This document shows positions 12,591 to 20,790 of a stretch of 64,000 nucleotides of DNA, in pieces. The DNA is taken from positions 992,001-1,056,000 of the forward strand of contig NW_027488567.1 of NCBI RefSeq assembly GCF_050948215.1. Reading direction: 5' to 3'. The notes beneath the pieces are model-generated. The model worked only from the letters and a program-made list of their open reading frames with translations. It had not been told where the DNA came from and did no database searches. The stretch is from Halictus rubicundus (Eukaryota > Arthropoda > Insecta > Hymenoptera > Halictidae). The position numbers and the translations under genes are program-made. Position 1 is the first letter of the stretch, and every line of letters starts with the position of its first letter.

Positions 12591-15500
12591 ATGAATTCGT
12601 ATACTGTCGCCGAATTAAAAGACATGCTACGCGAAAGAGAGTTGCCGACGACCGGGACGAAAATCGAGCTAATCCGCAGATTGCGTGAAGCCGACGTTCC
12701 GGAACCAACTCCCCGAGAGTACGCAGATGCCCTCGACACTGATCTCGAGGAGCAGGAGACAATGCAGACACTGAAACAACCGGAAAACAGTGCCCTAATG
12801 TCCGAAGTGGACCTGTTACGACGAGAAAGAGTTTTAGCCGAGCGCGAAATACAGTTGTTAAGAAGGGAACTGGAAATCACACGTTTAGAAACGCCGCGAA
12901 CGAGCAGTACAGTGTCAACCCGTACCCGTGAATTAAAATGGACCGAGATCAAAGACATGATCGGCGACTACGATGGAAGCAGTTATGCATTCAGAGGCTG
13001 GGATAATCAAATGCGTAAGCTGATCCGGAATTATCAATTGGACGACCAGGCAGCGAAGGCCCTAATCTGTCAGAAGCTAAAAGGAAAGGCGCTCCGATGG
13101 TTCCACTCGCGAGAAGATTGCATAGATCTGACATGGGAGGAACTGCTGCAGGAGTTATTCGCTATGTACGGTCAGCGAATTAACACCGTAGTATTGCGGA
13201 ATGAATTCGAACGACGAACGTGGAAGGTCAACGAATCGTTCGCCGATTACGCCCACGAAAAAATAATTTTGGGTAACAGGGTACCTATAGCCGCCCATGA
13301 AACCATCGATTACATAGTGGACGGGATTCCAAGCGAAGCGTTACGTGCAGTGGCACGCGCACAACGGTTCAGGGAAACCAAGGACTTGATGGAAACATTC
13401 GCGGAAATATCGCTGTCACCAGAACCACGACGAACGGGACAGACGCGGCATCGCGCAGAATGGACACCGATGGGCAGAACCGGGGAGTCACTCAGGCCGC
13501 AACACGTCAGGCAGGCCCGCTGCTACAATTGCAACGGCATGGGGCATTTTTCGGCAGAATGCAGACAGCCAAGGAGGGAACGAGACATCACTCGCAGAGA
13601 CGGCAGCATTAGGAAAGCAGACGACGAGCGACGAGTATCACCACAAGGGCAGGTGAACTTCGTAAGCCGAACAGCGGAGGAGGAGGATGATTTCTACCCG
13701 ACGGTACAGATGACGGTGGGGGACGAAGACAAAACAACAATCGAAGTAAGAGCGTTAATTGATACCGGTAGTCCAATCAGTTTTGTAAAACAAGGTCAGG
13801 TTCCGCGACATCTAGTTACAAAAACCGTGAAAAGTAGTAGATTTTCCGGGATAAACGATAGCACTCTGACGATTATTGGCGACATCAAAGCGAAAATAAA
13901 TTTCCAGCGACGCGAACTCGATATATCACTGCGGGTTGTGACGGATGAGACAATGCGAAGTGCGTTAGTTTTAGGCCGGGATTTTATAAAATTGGCTAAG
14001 CTCTCGTTCACGGTAGACAAAGAGATCTCGGAGATAATGAATATCGAGATAGCATCGGATACCCTTAAATCAGCGTCGCGTCCCACGATCAATAGAACGT
14101 TACCGTACGAAACGAAAGAAAAATTCTACCGGCTATTCGAGGAAGAGTACGTTAATCCAACTCGCCCGAAACATCCGCAAACGGAAAACGTGCTAGAACT
14201 TAGACTGTCCGACAGCAAACCATTCCATTTCACGCCACGTAGATTGTCGTTTGTAGAAAAAGACAAATTAAGGGAAATCCTGGACGACTGGTTGGCAAAA
14301 GGCGCGATTAGAGAAAGTACATCCGAATACGCGTCACCGATTGTCTTAACGAAAAAGAAAAACGGGGAAACCCGAATGTGTATAGATTTTCGAGTACTAA
14401 ACAAAGTAACGGTACGCGATAATTTTCCGTTGCCCTTAATTGAAGATCAGCTAGACCTATTACAAGGTAAAAAATACTTCTCATCGCTAGATCTGAGAGA
14501 CGGATTCTTTCATATCAGAATGCACGAGGATTCGGTCAAATATACCTCGTTTGTTACGCCGTTCGGACAATATGAATGCACCAAAATGCCGTTCGGTTTA
14601 AAAGGGGGTCCCCTAAGATTCCAAAGATACGTGACAGGGATATTCAAAAATCTAATTAACAGCGGGGACGTGTCGGTATATCTAGACGATTTTTTAATTG
14701 CATCGGTAACGATCGAACACCACCTAGAAATCTTACGAAAGGTTTTCCAGCTATGCGTCGCAAATAAGTTGGAACTACGCATGGACAAATGTAAATTTTT
14801 GGAAACAGAAATTGAATACTTGGGATATAGGGTAACGAACGACGGCATCAGACCCACCGAACGCGGTATCGAGAATGTACAAAAATTCCCAGTTCCGCGT
14901 AACGTACGCGAAGTGCAAAGTTTTCTAGGCCTCTCTTCGTATTTCAGAAAGTTTATAGAAGGCTTTTCAATCATTGCCAAGCCTCTATATGACCTAATCA
15001 AGGAAAAATGTAAATTTAAATTTGGTCCCAAAGAAAAGGAAGCGTTTGACGCGTTAAAAGAATGCCTAATACAGGCACCCATTCTGGGAATTTACTGTCC
15101 GCGTGACGAAACAGAATTACATTGCGATGCCAGTGCGATAGGTTTCGGTGCTATTCTGTTACAGAAGAAGGCCGACCAAAAGTTCCACCCGATTTTCTAT
15201 TTCTCAAAGCGCACCACGGACACCGAATCCAAATACCATAGTTTCGAGCTAGAGACACTCGCTATAATCTACGCACTGCGCCGATTTCGCCCGTACCTAT
15301 GCGGAGTGCCGTTCAAAGTAGTCACGGATTGTCAGGCGCTTAGCCTAACGCTTAAGAAAAAAGAAACAAACCCTAAAATCGCACGGTGGGCATTAGAATT
15401 ACAAGACTACGATTACAAACTTGAACATAGAGCGGGTACAAGAATGAGACACGTCGATGCGTTAAGTAGACAGGTTCTAGTACTGCAGGATAACACTTTA

Positions 15501-15740
15501 GACAGAAATTTAGCCTTATGCCAACAACAGGACGAGCAAATTCAGAAAATACGTCAGAAGTTAGAAAAATCGGAAGACAAACTTTTCGAAATGATAAATG
15601 GGTCGGTTTACCGCAAAATGGACGATCGCGCTTTGTTTTTTGTTCCGGAAACGTTAGAAGGCAGTATAATGCATCAATACCATAATGAGCTAGGGCATGT
15701 CGGACCAGAGAAAACAATAACAAGTATTATGAACCCCTAG
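12591..15740 (+). CDS. Gag-Pol polyprotein: Gag, protease, RT, RNase H, start of integrase
   Basis: 1,049 codons; the ATG at 12591 is the first ATG after the leader. Residues 3-35 resemble a SAP motif (TVAELKDMLRERELP, then GTKIELIRRL). A Glu/Arg-rich probable coiled coil covers about 60-110. A retrotransposon Gag core lies at about 145-270. The zinc knuckle C311-C324 is CX2CX4HX4C (CYNCNGMGHFSAEC). Protease active site: DTGS at 391-394. Reverse transcriptase runs about 540-770, with D634 in FSSLDL and YLDD (D699, D700). RNase H: D846, E886/E888, D913 and D956 (HVDALSR). The frame then enters the integrase zinc finger (HNELGH) and stops at TAG 15738-15740 because of a C-rich insertion. Gag, protease, RT and RNase H look intact with all key residues. 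Gag and Pol share one frame, so no frameshift is needed between them. Confidence 0.93.
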   Translation: MNSYTVAELKDMLRERELPTTGTKIELIRRLREADVPEPTPREYADALDTDLEEQETMQTLKQPENSALMSEVDLLRRERVLAEREIQLLRRELEITRLETPRTSSTVSTRTRELKWTEIKDMIGDYDGSSYAFRGWDNQMRKLIRNYQLDDQAAKALICQKLKGKALRWFHSREDCIDLTWEELLQELFAMYGQRINTVVLRNEFERRTWKVNESFADYAHEKIILGNRVPIAAHETIDYIVDGIPSEALRAVARAQRFRETKDLMETFAEISLSPEPRRTGQTRHRAEWTPMGRTGESLRPQHVRQARCYNCNGMGHFSAECRQPRRERDITRRDGSIRKADDERRVSPQGQVNFVSRTAEEEDDFYPTVQMTVGDEDKTTIEVRALIDTGSPISFVKQGQVPRHLVTKTVKSSRFSGINDSTLTIIGDIKAKINFQRRELDISLRVVTDETMRSALVLGRDFIKLAKLSFTVDKEISEIMNIEIASDTLKSASRPTINRTLPYETKEKFYRLFEEEYVNPTRPKHPQTENVLELRLSDSKPFHFTPRRLSFVEKDKLREILDDWLAKGAIRESTSEYASPIVLTKKKNGETRMCIDFRVLNKVTVRDNFPLPLIEDQLDLLQGKKYFSSLDLRDGFFHIRMHEDSVKYTSFVTPFGQYECTKMPFGLKGGPLRFQRYVTGIFKNLINSGDVSVYLDDFLIASVTIEHHLEILRKVFQLCVANKLELRMDKCKFLETEIEYLGYRVTNDGIRPTERGIENVQKFPVPRNVREVQSFLGLSSYFRKFIEGFSIIAKPLYDLIKEKCKFKFGPKEKEAFDALKECLIQAPILGIYCPRDETELHCDASAIGFGAILLQKKADQKFHPIFYFSKRTTDTESKYHSFELETLAIIYALRRFRPYLCGVPFKVVTDCQALSLTLKKKETNPKIARWALELQDYDYKLEHRAGTRMRHVDALSRQVLVLQDNTLDRNLALCQQQDEQIQKIRQKLEKSEDKLFEMINGSVYRKMDDRALFFVPETLEGSIMHQYHNELGHVGPEKTITSIMNP

Positions 15741-15757
15741 CCCCCCGGACCCCCCTT
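15739..15757 (+). other. 19-bp C-rich insertion that breaks pol
   Basis: The segment AGCCCCCCGGACCCCCCTT interrupts the integrase zinc-binding region between its His pair (upstream frame) and its Cys pair (downstream frame). The preceding frame ends in TAG at 15738-15740, and coding resumes in the +1 frame at TAC 15757. Nineteen bases give exactly this +1 shift. The stretch lies between two CCCCT copies (15734-15738 and 15752-15756), suggesting slippage or template switching during copying. The exact edges are ambiguous by a base or two because of those repeats. Confidence 0.75.
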
Positions 15758-16731
15758 ACTGGTTCCCTAGCATGAGGGAAAAAGTTATGAAGCATGTTAA
15801 GAATTGTTTAAAGTGCATAGCATTTTCACCGAAATCCGGACGGCAAGAGGGCATGTTACACGAAATACCGAAAGATAATAAACCGTTTTCTACACTGCAC
15901 ATTGATCACCTAGGACCTATGTCGAAGAAACAGTCTGTAAAGTACCGCTACATTCTCTTAGTAGTAGATGGCTTTACAAAATATACAAAAATATACCCCA
16001 CAAAAAGTACGAGTACCGCCGAGGTAATTAAGTGTTTGAAACATCATTTCGCGACCTACAGTAGACCATTGCGCATTGTATCAGACAGAGGCAGCTGTTT
16101 TACCGCGCACGAGTTCGAACATTTCTTAAAAGATCACGATGTACAACACATTAAAATCGCAACCGCAATGCCGCAGGCAAATGGCCAAGCGGAAAGAATG
16201 AACCGTACTATCATCCCAATGATATCAAAATTAGTCGACGAACGTAACGCGCATTGGTACGAAGTACTCGAAGAAGTAGAGTTCGCCATAAATAATTCTG
16301 TCAACAAGTCGACCGGTGAAACCCCCAGCGTATTATTGTACGGAGTGCCCCAACGCGGAAAAGCGATCGACGCCGTCAGAAATATACTCGAGTCTTCCGG
16401 AGCTTTAAAAACTGAGCGAAATCTAAATAAGACACGTGAGAAGGCGGCTTTACGAATACACCAAAGTTTTAACGCCAATAAAAAGTTGTACGATAAAAAG
16501 CGTAAACCAGCCTTACAGTACGAAGTCGGGGATAAGGTAATGATAGCAAATTTTGTAAATTCCAGTGACTGCACCAAGCTGGTACCGAAATTTAAGGGGC
16601 CGTACGAGGTGGCACGCGTTTTGCGAAACGACCGATATATTGTCAAAGATATCGAGGGATTCCAGATCACCCAAGTACCGTATCAGGGGACGTGGGCTGC
16701 GTGCAATATGCGTCCCTGGCTATCCAGTTAA
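15757..16731 (+). pseudogene. Integrase portion of pol, out of frame with the upstream part
   Basis: The frame is open from before 15757 to TAA 16729-16731; the first ATG is 15772 (319 codons). Numbering from that Met: C12 and C15 complete the zinc-binding Cys pair, and the catalytic triad is D45 (HIDHLGP), D105 (VSDRGS) and E141 (NGQAERMNR). Thirty-five residues separate D105 and E141, the D,D35E pattern of retroviral-type integrases. A GPY/F-type C-terminal module lies near 274-293 (KFKGPYEVARVL, RYIVKD). I see no chromodomain. Catalytic residues are present, but the protein is cut off from gag-pol by the 19-bp insertion. It would be made only by internal initiation, and then without the His half of its zinc finger. 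Confidence 0.9.
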
Positions 16732-16884
16732 ACATCCGTGCCAAAGATCCATCATTTTATACGATTATTGTAAGATTTATGCGTTACTAGTATTAGGTAT
16801 ATAGTATAAATAGCGCCGGTATTCATAAGTAGTTTAAGACGTATTAGTTTAATCGGGACGATTAAAAGGTCAGGATGGCCGAAT
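16732..16884 (+). other. 3' noncoding stretch of the LTR element with weak polypurine tract
   Basis: 153 bp between the integrase stop and the 3' LTR. No coding frame of note and no env gene. The purine-rich run AAAAGGTCAGGATGG at 16864-16878 is the best polypurine-tract candidate. It is interrupted by TC and separated from the LTR by CCGAAT, so it is weaker than usual. Confidence 0.5.
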
Positions 16885-17149
16885 TGTAGGGATACGCACG
16901 TGTGCGATCGGCAAAGCGCGGCGGCAACGCGCGACATTGTAGTTGCCGGCCAAAACAACCGACGATCTCGGCGGAACGCGGCGGCCGCCAAAGACGCCCT
17001 TTGGTGATCTGCCGACTTCGTCATACAATGTATGCGCGATCAAGTATAAAAGGACTGCATCGACCGAGAAGATTCATTCAAAATCTCGCCGTCGAACACG
17101 CGCCGTCGACATAAATAAAGTATACGTTTAACAGTTACTCGCCCCTACA
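16885..17149 (+). repeat. 3' LTR (265 bp)
   Basis: Same sequence as 12221-12485, from TGTAGGG to CCCTACA. The polyadenylation signal lies at 17114-17119, the TATA box at 17045-17053 and the initiator at 17074-17079. As a complete promoter copy it could start transcripts running out into the satellite at 17150 and onward to the non-LTR fragment. Confidence 0.95.
17114..17119 (+). terminator. Polyadenylation signal AATAAA in the 3' LTR
   Basis: Copy of the 5' LTR signal in the position expected to end the genomic transcript, 30 bp before the LTR end. Confidence 0.65.
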
Positions 17150-17153
17150 TAGG
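17150..17153. repeat. Target-site duplication TAGG (right copy)
   Basis: Matches 12217-12220. The sequence after it (ATAGGATGG from 17154) continues the paralogous empty site at 6386. Confidence 0.85.
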
Positions 17154-18130
17154 ATAGGATGGAGGATAGGATAGGATAGAGGATAAGATAGGATAGAGGA
17201 TAGGATAGGATAGAGGATACGATAGGATAGAGGATAGGATAGGATTGAGGATAGGATAGGAAAGAGGACAGGATCTGATACAGGATACGATATTATAGAG
17301 GATACGATATTATAGAAGATAGGATAGGATAGAGGATAGGATAGGATAGAGGATAGGATAGGATAGAGGATAGGATTGGAGAGAGGATAGGATAGGACAG
17401 AGGATAGGATAGGATAGAGGATAGGATAGGATAGAGGATAGGATAGGATAGTTGATAGGATAGGATAGGATAGAGGATAGGATAGGATAGTTGATAGGAT
17501 AGGATACAGGATAGGATAGGATAGAGGATAGGATAGGATAGAGAATAGGATAGGATAGAGGATAGGATAGGAAAGAGGACAGGATAGGATACAGGATACG
17601 ATATTATAGAGGATAGGATAGGATAGATGATAGGATAGGATAGAGGATAGGATAGGATAGAGGATAGGATAGGATAGAGGATAGGATAGGAGAGAGGATA
17701 GGATAGGATTGAGGATAGGATAGGATAAGGGATAGGATATAGGATTGGATAGGATAGAGAATAGGATAGGATAGATGATACTATAGGATAGAGGATAGGA
17801 TAGGATGGAGGATAGGATAGGATAAGGGATAGGATATAGGATAGGATAGGATAGAGGATAGGATAGGATAGAGGATAGGATAGGATAGAGGATAGGATAG
17901 GAGAGAGGATAGGATAGGACAGAGGATAGGATAGGATAGAGGATAGGATAGGATAGAGGATAGGATATATGATTGGATAGGATAGAGGATAGGATCGGAT
18001 AGAGGATAGGATAGGATAGAGGATAGGATAGGATAGAGTATAGGATAGGATAGAGGATAGGATAGGATATAGGATTGGATAGGATAGAGGATAGGATCGG
18101 ATAGAGGATAGGATAGGATAGAGGATAGGA

Positions 18131-18148
18131 TAGGATAGAGGATAGGAT
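18131..18148. repeat. Possible target-site duplication of the non-LTR element, left copy
   Basis: TAGGATAGAGGATAGGAT (18 bp) ends at the element's 5' junction and is identical to 19663-19680 just after the poly(A). Removing the element and one copy keeps the 17-bp register. Because the host is a tandem repeat, a 1-bp or absent duplication would also keep register, so this is not unique. Confidence 0.4.
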
Positions 18149-19231
18149 GAGGTGTCCGTCGAGAAAACCAGGGCCATGTGGTTTCTCCGCTCGGCCCGGT
18201 TGGCGGCGCCTCCCCAGTGCTGGATCTGCGTGGGGGAGGGGATGGTCAGGGTCGGGTCCCAGATGCGGTACCTGGGACTCGAGCTTGACGGCCGGTGGCG
18301 TTTTGACCGCCACCTTGAGTCGCTGGCGCCCCGGGCGGAGATGGCGACCGCTGCGCTCGGGCGCCTTCTCCCGAATCTCGGGGGACCCTGTGGACGGGTG
18401 CGTCGTCTGTTCGCGGTGGTGGTGCGAGTTTTGGTCCTGTACGGAGCCCCTGTATGGGCGCGCGATGTCTTGGCTAGGGGGCGCAGTGGCGGCACACGGT
18501 CGCTGCTGCGTCGCATCGAGCGCAGGCTGGCCATAGGCATCGTGCGGGGGTACCGCACCATTTCATACGCGACGGCGATGGTGATGTCGGGGCTGATCCC
18601 CCTCGAGCTGGAGGCCCGCGTGTTGGCGGATGTGCATACGCACTCCAGGGAACTCCGGCTCCGGGGGGTGGCCCCGGATCAGGCGCGGCTCATGGTGGAT
18701 GAGCTCAGGCGACATGCTCGGCGGCACGCAGCCCGGGAGTGGCGCGATAGCCTTCCCGGGACGAGGGAGGGCGAGAGGCGGGCCGTTCGGGCCATCCCCC
18801 CGGTGTTCGATCAATGGAACAGGGGATGGATGGGGCATAGGGTCTCCTACCGTGTGACGCAGGTGATGAGCGGGCACGGGTGCTTCGGCGACTACCTGTG
18901 TCGCATCGGGAGGGAGACCGAGGAGGCGTGTCACCACTGCGGCGGGCCGCGGGACACGGCGCAACACACTCTGGAGGAGTGTCCGGCATGGGGGGGAGAG
19001 CGCCGTGCCCTGCGGCGCGCGGTGGGCCACGACCTCTCGCTCCCGGCTGTCGTCGCTGCGGCAGCCGGTGGCGTGGAGGCGTGGAGGGGATTCGCTTCCT
19101 TCTGCGAGCGGGTTATGCTGCGGAAGGAGGCTGCGGAACGGGATCGGGAGCGTAATCACGATCCCGGCCGAAGGGGGAGGAGGCGCCGCAGGGTACGCCC
19201 CGGGGGCGTACCCCCGTTGCGACGCCTCTGA
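18149..19231 (+). pseudogene. C-terminal fragment of non-LTR ORF2 (RT C-terminal part and CCHC knuckle)
   Basis: The frame is open from the satellite junction to TGA 19229-19231. No genuine start exists; the first candidate is GTG at 18152, inside the gene. It begins after the missing RT active-site block (VEKTRAMWFLR). It continues with RYLGLELDGRW, typical of the region after the RT palm, then LVLYGAPVWA and a long helical Arg-rich region. A zinc knuckle follows, with C260, C263, H272 and C277 (CX2CX8HX4C) counted from 18152. The last 80 residues are basic. There is no internal stop or frameshift in about 360 codons, which suggests a recent insertion. Codons are strongly GC-rich, unlike the adjacent LTR element. 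R1 clade is probable; the exact family is not recognised. Confidence 0.88.
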
Positions 19232-19643
19232 CGCGAGCGGGGACGCCCTTGATGATCTCGAGGCGGGGGATCGGATATCCCCTTACACTCGGTCACCAAC
19301 GGCGTCCCCGGAGGCCGCCGGGCATCTCGGGCGGGGGCCCGGAAGCTCATCGGGCGGCCTAACAGGGGGGGAAGGCGCCACGTCGTCCGTTGCGTGGTGC
19401 CTTCGGATAGAGTAGGTACGGGAGGGGGCCGCGTCCCCCCCCTGGGTGGTATGCTAAGGCGGGGGCACACCGGATTGACATGCGCGCGCAGAGCACGGGT
19501 GCCCCCAGGAGTCTAGGGACGGACGGGGAGGAGTTAGTGGGTATACTCGGCGTTGCACCAACCAGCCGAGGAGTCCCACATAACCCGGACCACCCCCCCC
19601 CCCCCGGGGGGGTTCGGGTATCCGTAACGAGATTACCTCCTCG
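19232..19643 (+). other. 3' UTR of the non-LTR element
   Basis: 412 bp, GC-rich, no supported gene. It contains short G and C runs and, near the end, a C13-G7 tract with hairpin potential (19583-19619). It ends CCTCCTCG before the poly(A). Overlapping open frames in this region reflect GC richness only. Confidence 0.8.
19583..19619 (+). other. Potential hairpin near the 3' end of the non-LTR element
   Basis: ACCCG (19583-19587) and CGGGT (19615-19619) can pair around a run of 13 C (19593-19605) directly followed by 7 G (19606-19612). This gives a C/G stem with an internal loop. It lies 24 bp before the poly(A) tail, where ORF2 proteins often recognise their RNA. The homopolymer lengths may be affected by sequencing error. 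Confidence 0.5.
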
Positions 19644-19662
19644 AAAAAAAAAAAAAAAAAAA
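19644..19662 (+). other. Poly(A) tail of the non-LTR element (19 A)
   Basis: Uninterrupted A run between the 3' UTR and the satellite. The last A could belong to the satellite. It marks the element orientation as +. Confidence 0.9.
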
Positions 19663-19680
19663 TAGGATAGAGGATAGGAT
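19663..19680. repeat. Possible target-site duplication of the non-LTR element, right copy
   Basis: Same 18 bp as 18131-18148; the same ambiguity applies. Confidence 0.4.
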
Positions 19681-20040
19681 AGGATAGAGGATAGGATAGG
19701 ATAGAGGATAGGATAGTATAGAGGATAGGATAGGATAGAGGATAGGATAGGATAGAGGATTGGATAGGGTACATGATAGGATAGGATAGAGGATAGGATA
19801 TTACAGAGGATAGGATAGGATAGAGGATAACATAGGGGATTGGATAGCATAGAGGATAGGAGACGATAGAGGATAGGATAGGGTAGAGGATAGGATAGGA
19901 TAGATGATATTATAGGATAGAGGATAGGATAGGATACAGCATAGGATAGGATAGAGGATAGGATAGGATAGAGGATAGGATAGGATAGAGGATAGGATAG
20001 GATAGAGGATAGGATAGGATAGAGGATAGGATAGGATAGA

Positions 20041-20790
20041 TGATATTATAGGATAGAGGATAGCATAGGATGGAGGATAGGATAGGATAGAGGATAGGAT
20101 ATAGGATTGGATAGGATAGAGGATAGGATCGGATAGAGGATTGGATAGGATTGAGGATAGGAGATGATAGAGCAGATGATAGAGCATAGGAAAGAATTGA
20201 GGATAGAATAGGATAGAATATAGGATAGGATAGTGAATAGGATAGGATAGAGGATAGGATAGGATAGAGGATAGGATAGGATAGGATAGAGGATAGGATA
20301 GGATAGTTGATAGGATAGGATACAGGATAGGATAAGATAGAGGATAGGATAGTATAGAGGATAGGATAGGATAGAGGATAGGATAGGATAGAGGATTGGA
20401 TAGGGTACAGGATAGGATAGGATAGAGGATAGGATATTATAGAGGATAGGATAGGATAGAGGATAACATAGGGGATTGGATAGCATAGAGGATAGGAGAC
20501 GATAGAGGATAGGATAGGATAGAGGATAGGATAGGATAGATGATATTATAGGATAGAGGATAGCATAGGATGGAGGATAGGATAGGATAGAGGATAGGAT
20601 ATAGGATTGGATAGGATAGAGGATAGGATCGGATAGAGGATTGGATAGGATTGAGGATAGGAGATGATAGAGCAGATGATAGAGCATAGGAAAGAATTGA
20701 GGATAGAATAGGATAGAATATAGGATAGGATAGTGAATAGGATAGGATAGAGGATAGGATAGGATAGAGGATAGGATAGGATAGAGGATA
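20041..20790 (+). repeat. 500-bp duplication (20041-20290 and 20541-20790)
   Basis: About 250 bp match base for base at an offset of exactly 500, starting TGATATTATAGGATAGAGG and including the rarer GGATAGCATAGGATGG. Left of this, the ATAACATAGGGG markers are offset about 636, so the block edges differ. Confidence 0.8.

Larger units (their letters stand above)
12221..17149 (+). mobile_element. Ty3/gypsy LTR retrotransposon, full length (4,929 bp), pol broken
   Basis: The element has two 265-bp LTRs, a leader with a primer-binding-like site, gag-PR-RT-RNase H (12591-15740), integrase (to 16731), a short 3' noncoding stretch and the 3' LTR. The domain order with integrase last is that of Ty3/gypsy (Metaviridae). 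No envelope-like reading frame follows integrase. It sits in the satellite with a 4-bp TAGG duplication, and removing the element plus one TAGG restores the 17-bp register exactly. The LTRs appear identical, indicating recent insertion, yet a 19-bp insertion breaks the integrase region. Base composition is mixed and unlike the satellite. I cannot assign a clade within gypsy from memory. Confidence 0.95.
17150..18148 (+). repeat. 17-bp satellite array, segment between the two transposons
   Basis: 999 bp of the same GAGGATAGGATAGGATA array in the same orientation. Its first 300 bp continue the block interrupted by the LTR element (collinear with 6386-6682). No genes are visible. Variants GTTGATAGG (17451, 17491) and AAGGGATAGG (17730, 17825) occur here. 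Confidence 0.96.
18149..19662 (+). mobile_element. 5'-truncated R1-like non-LTR retrotransposon with poly(A) tail
   Basis: A GC-rich insertion in the GGATA satellite, starting abruptly inside a coding frame and ending in 19 A residues. It holds only the C-terminal part of ORF2, a GC-rich 3' UTR and the tail. Apurinic endonuclease and the RT active site are missing, so this is a dead-on-arrival copy made by target-primed reverse transcription. Assignment to the R1 clade rests on the CCHC knuckle and the C-terminal pattern FCERVMLRKEAAERDRER, typical of R1/TRAS/Waldo-type ORF2 ends. Confidence 0.9.

Noticed and set aside
15720..15775. Programmed frameshift between RNase H and integrase
   Set aside because: The shift needs removal of 19 extra bases, not a one-base slip, and it lies inside the integrase zinc finger, where no gypsy element is known to me to recode.
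16565..16804. Possible envelope or accessory gene after integrase
   Set aside because: The only + strand frame overlaps integrase out of frame; 153 bp of noncoding sequence follow. No signal peptide or membrane segment.
18147..19415. Overlapping open frames on both strands of the GC-rich non-LTR fragment and its 3' UTR
   Set aside because: Shadows of the ORF2 frame caused by GC richness; only the frame with the CCHC knuckle makes sense.
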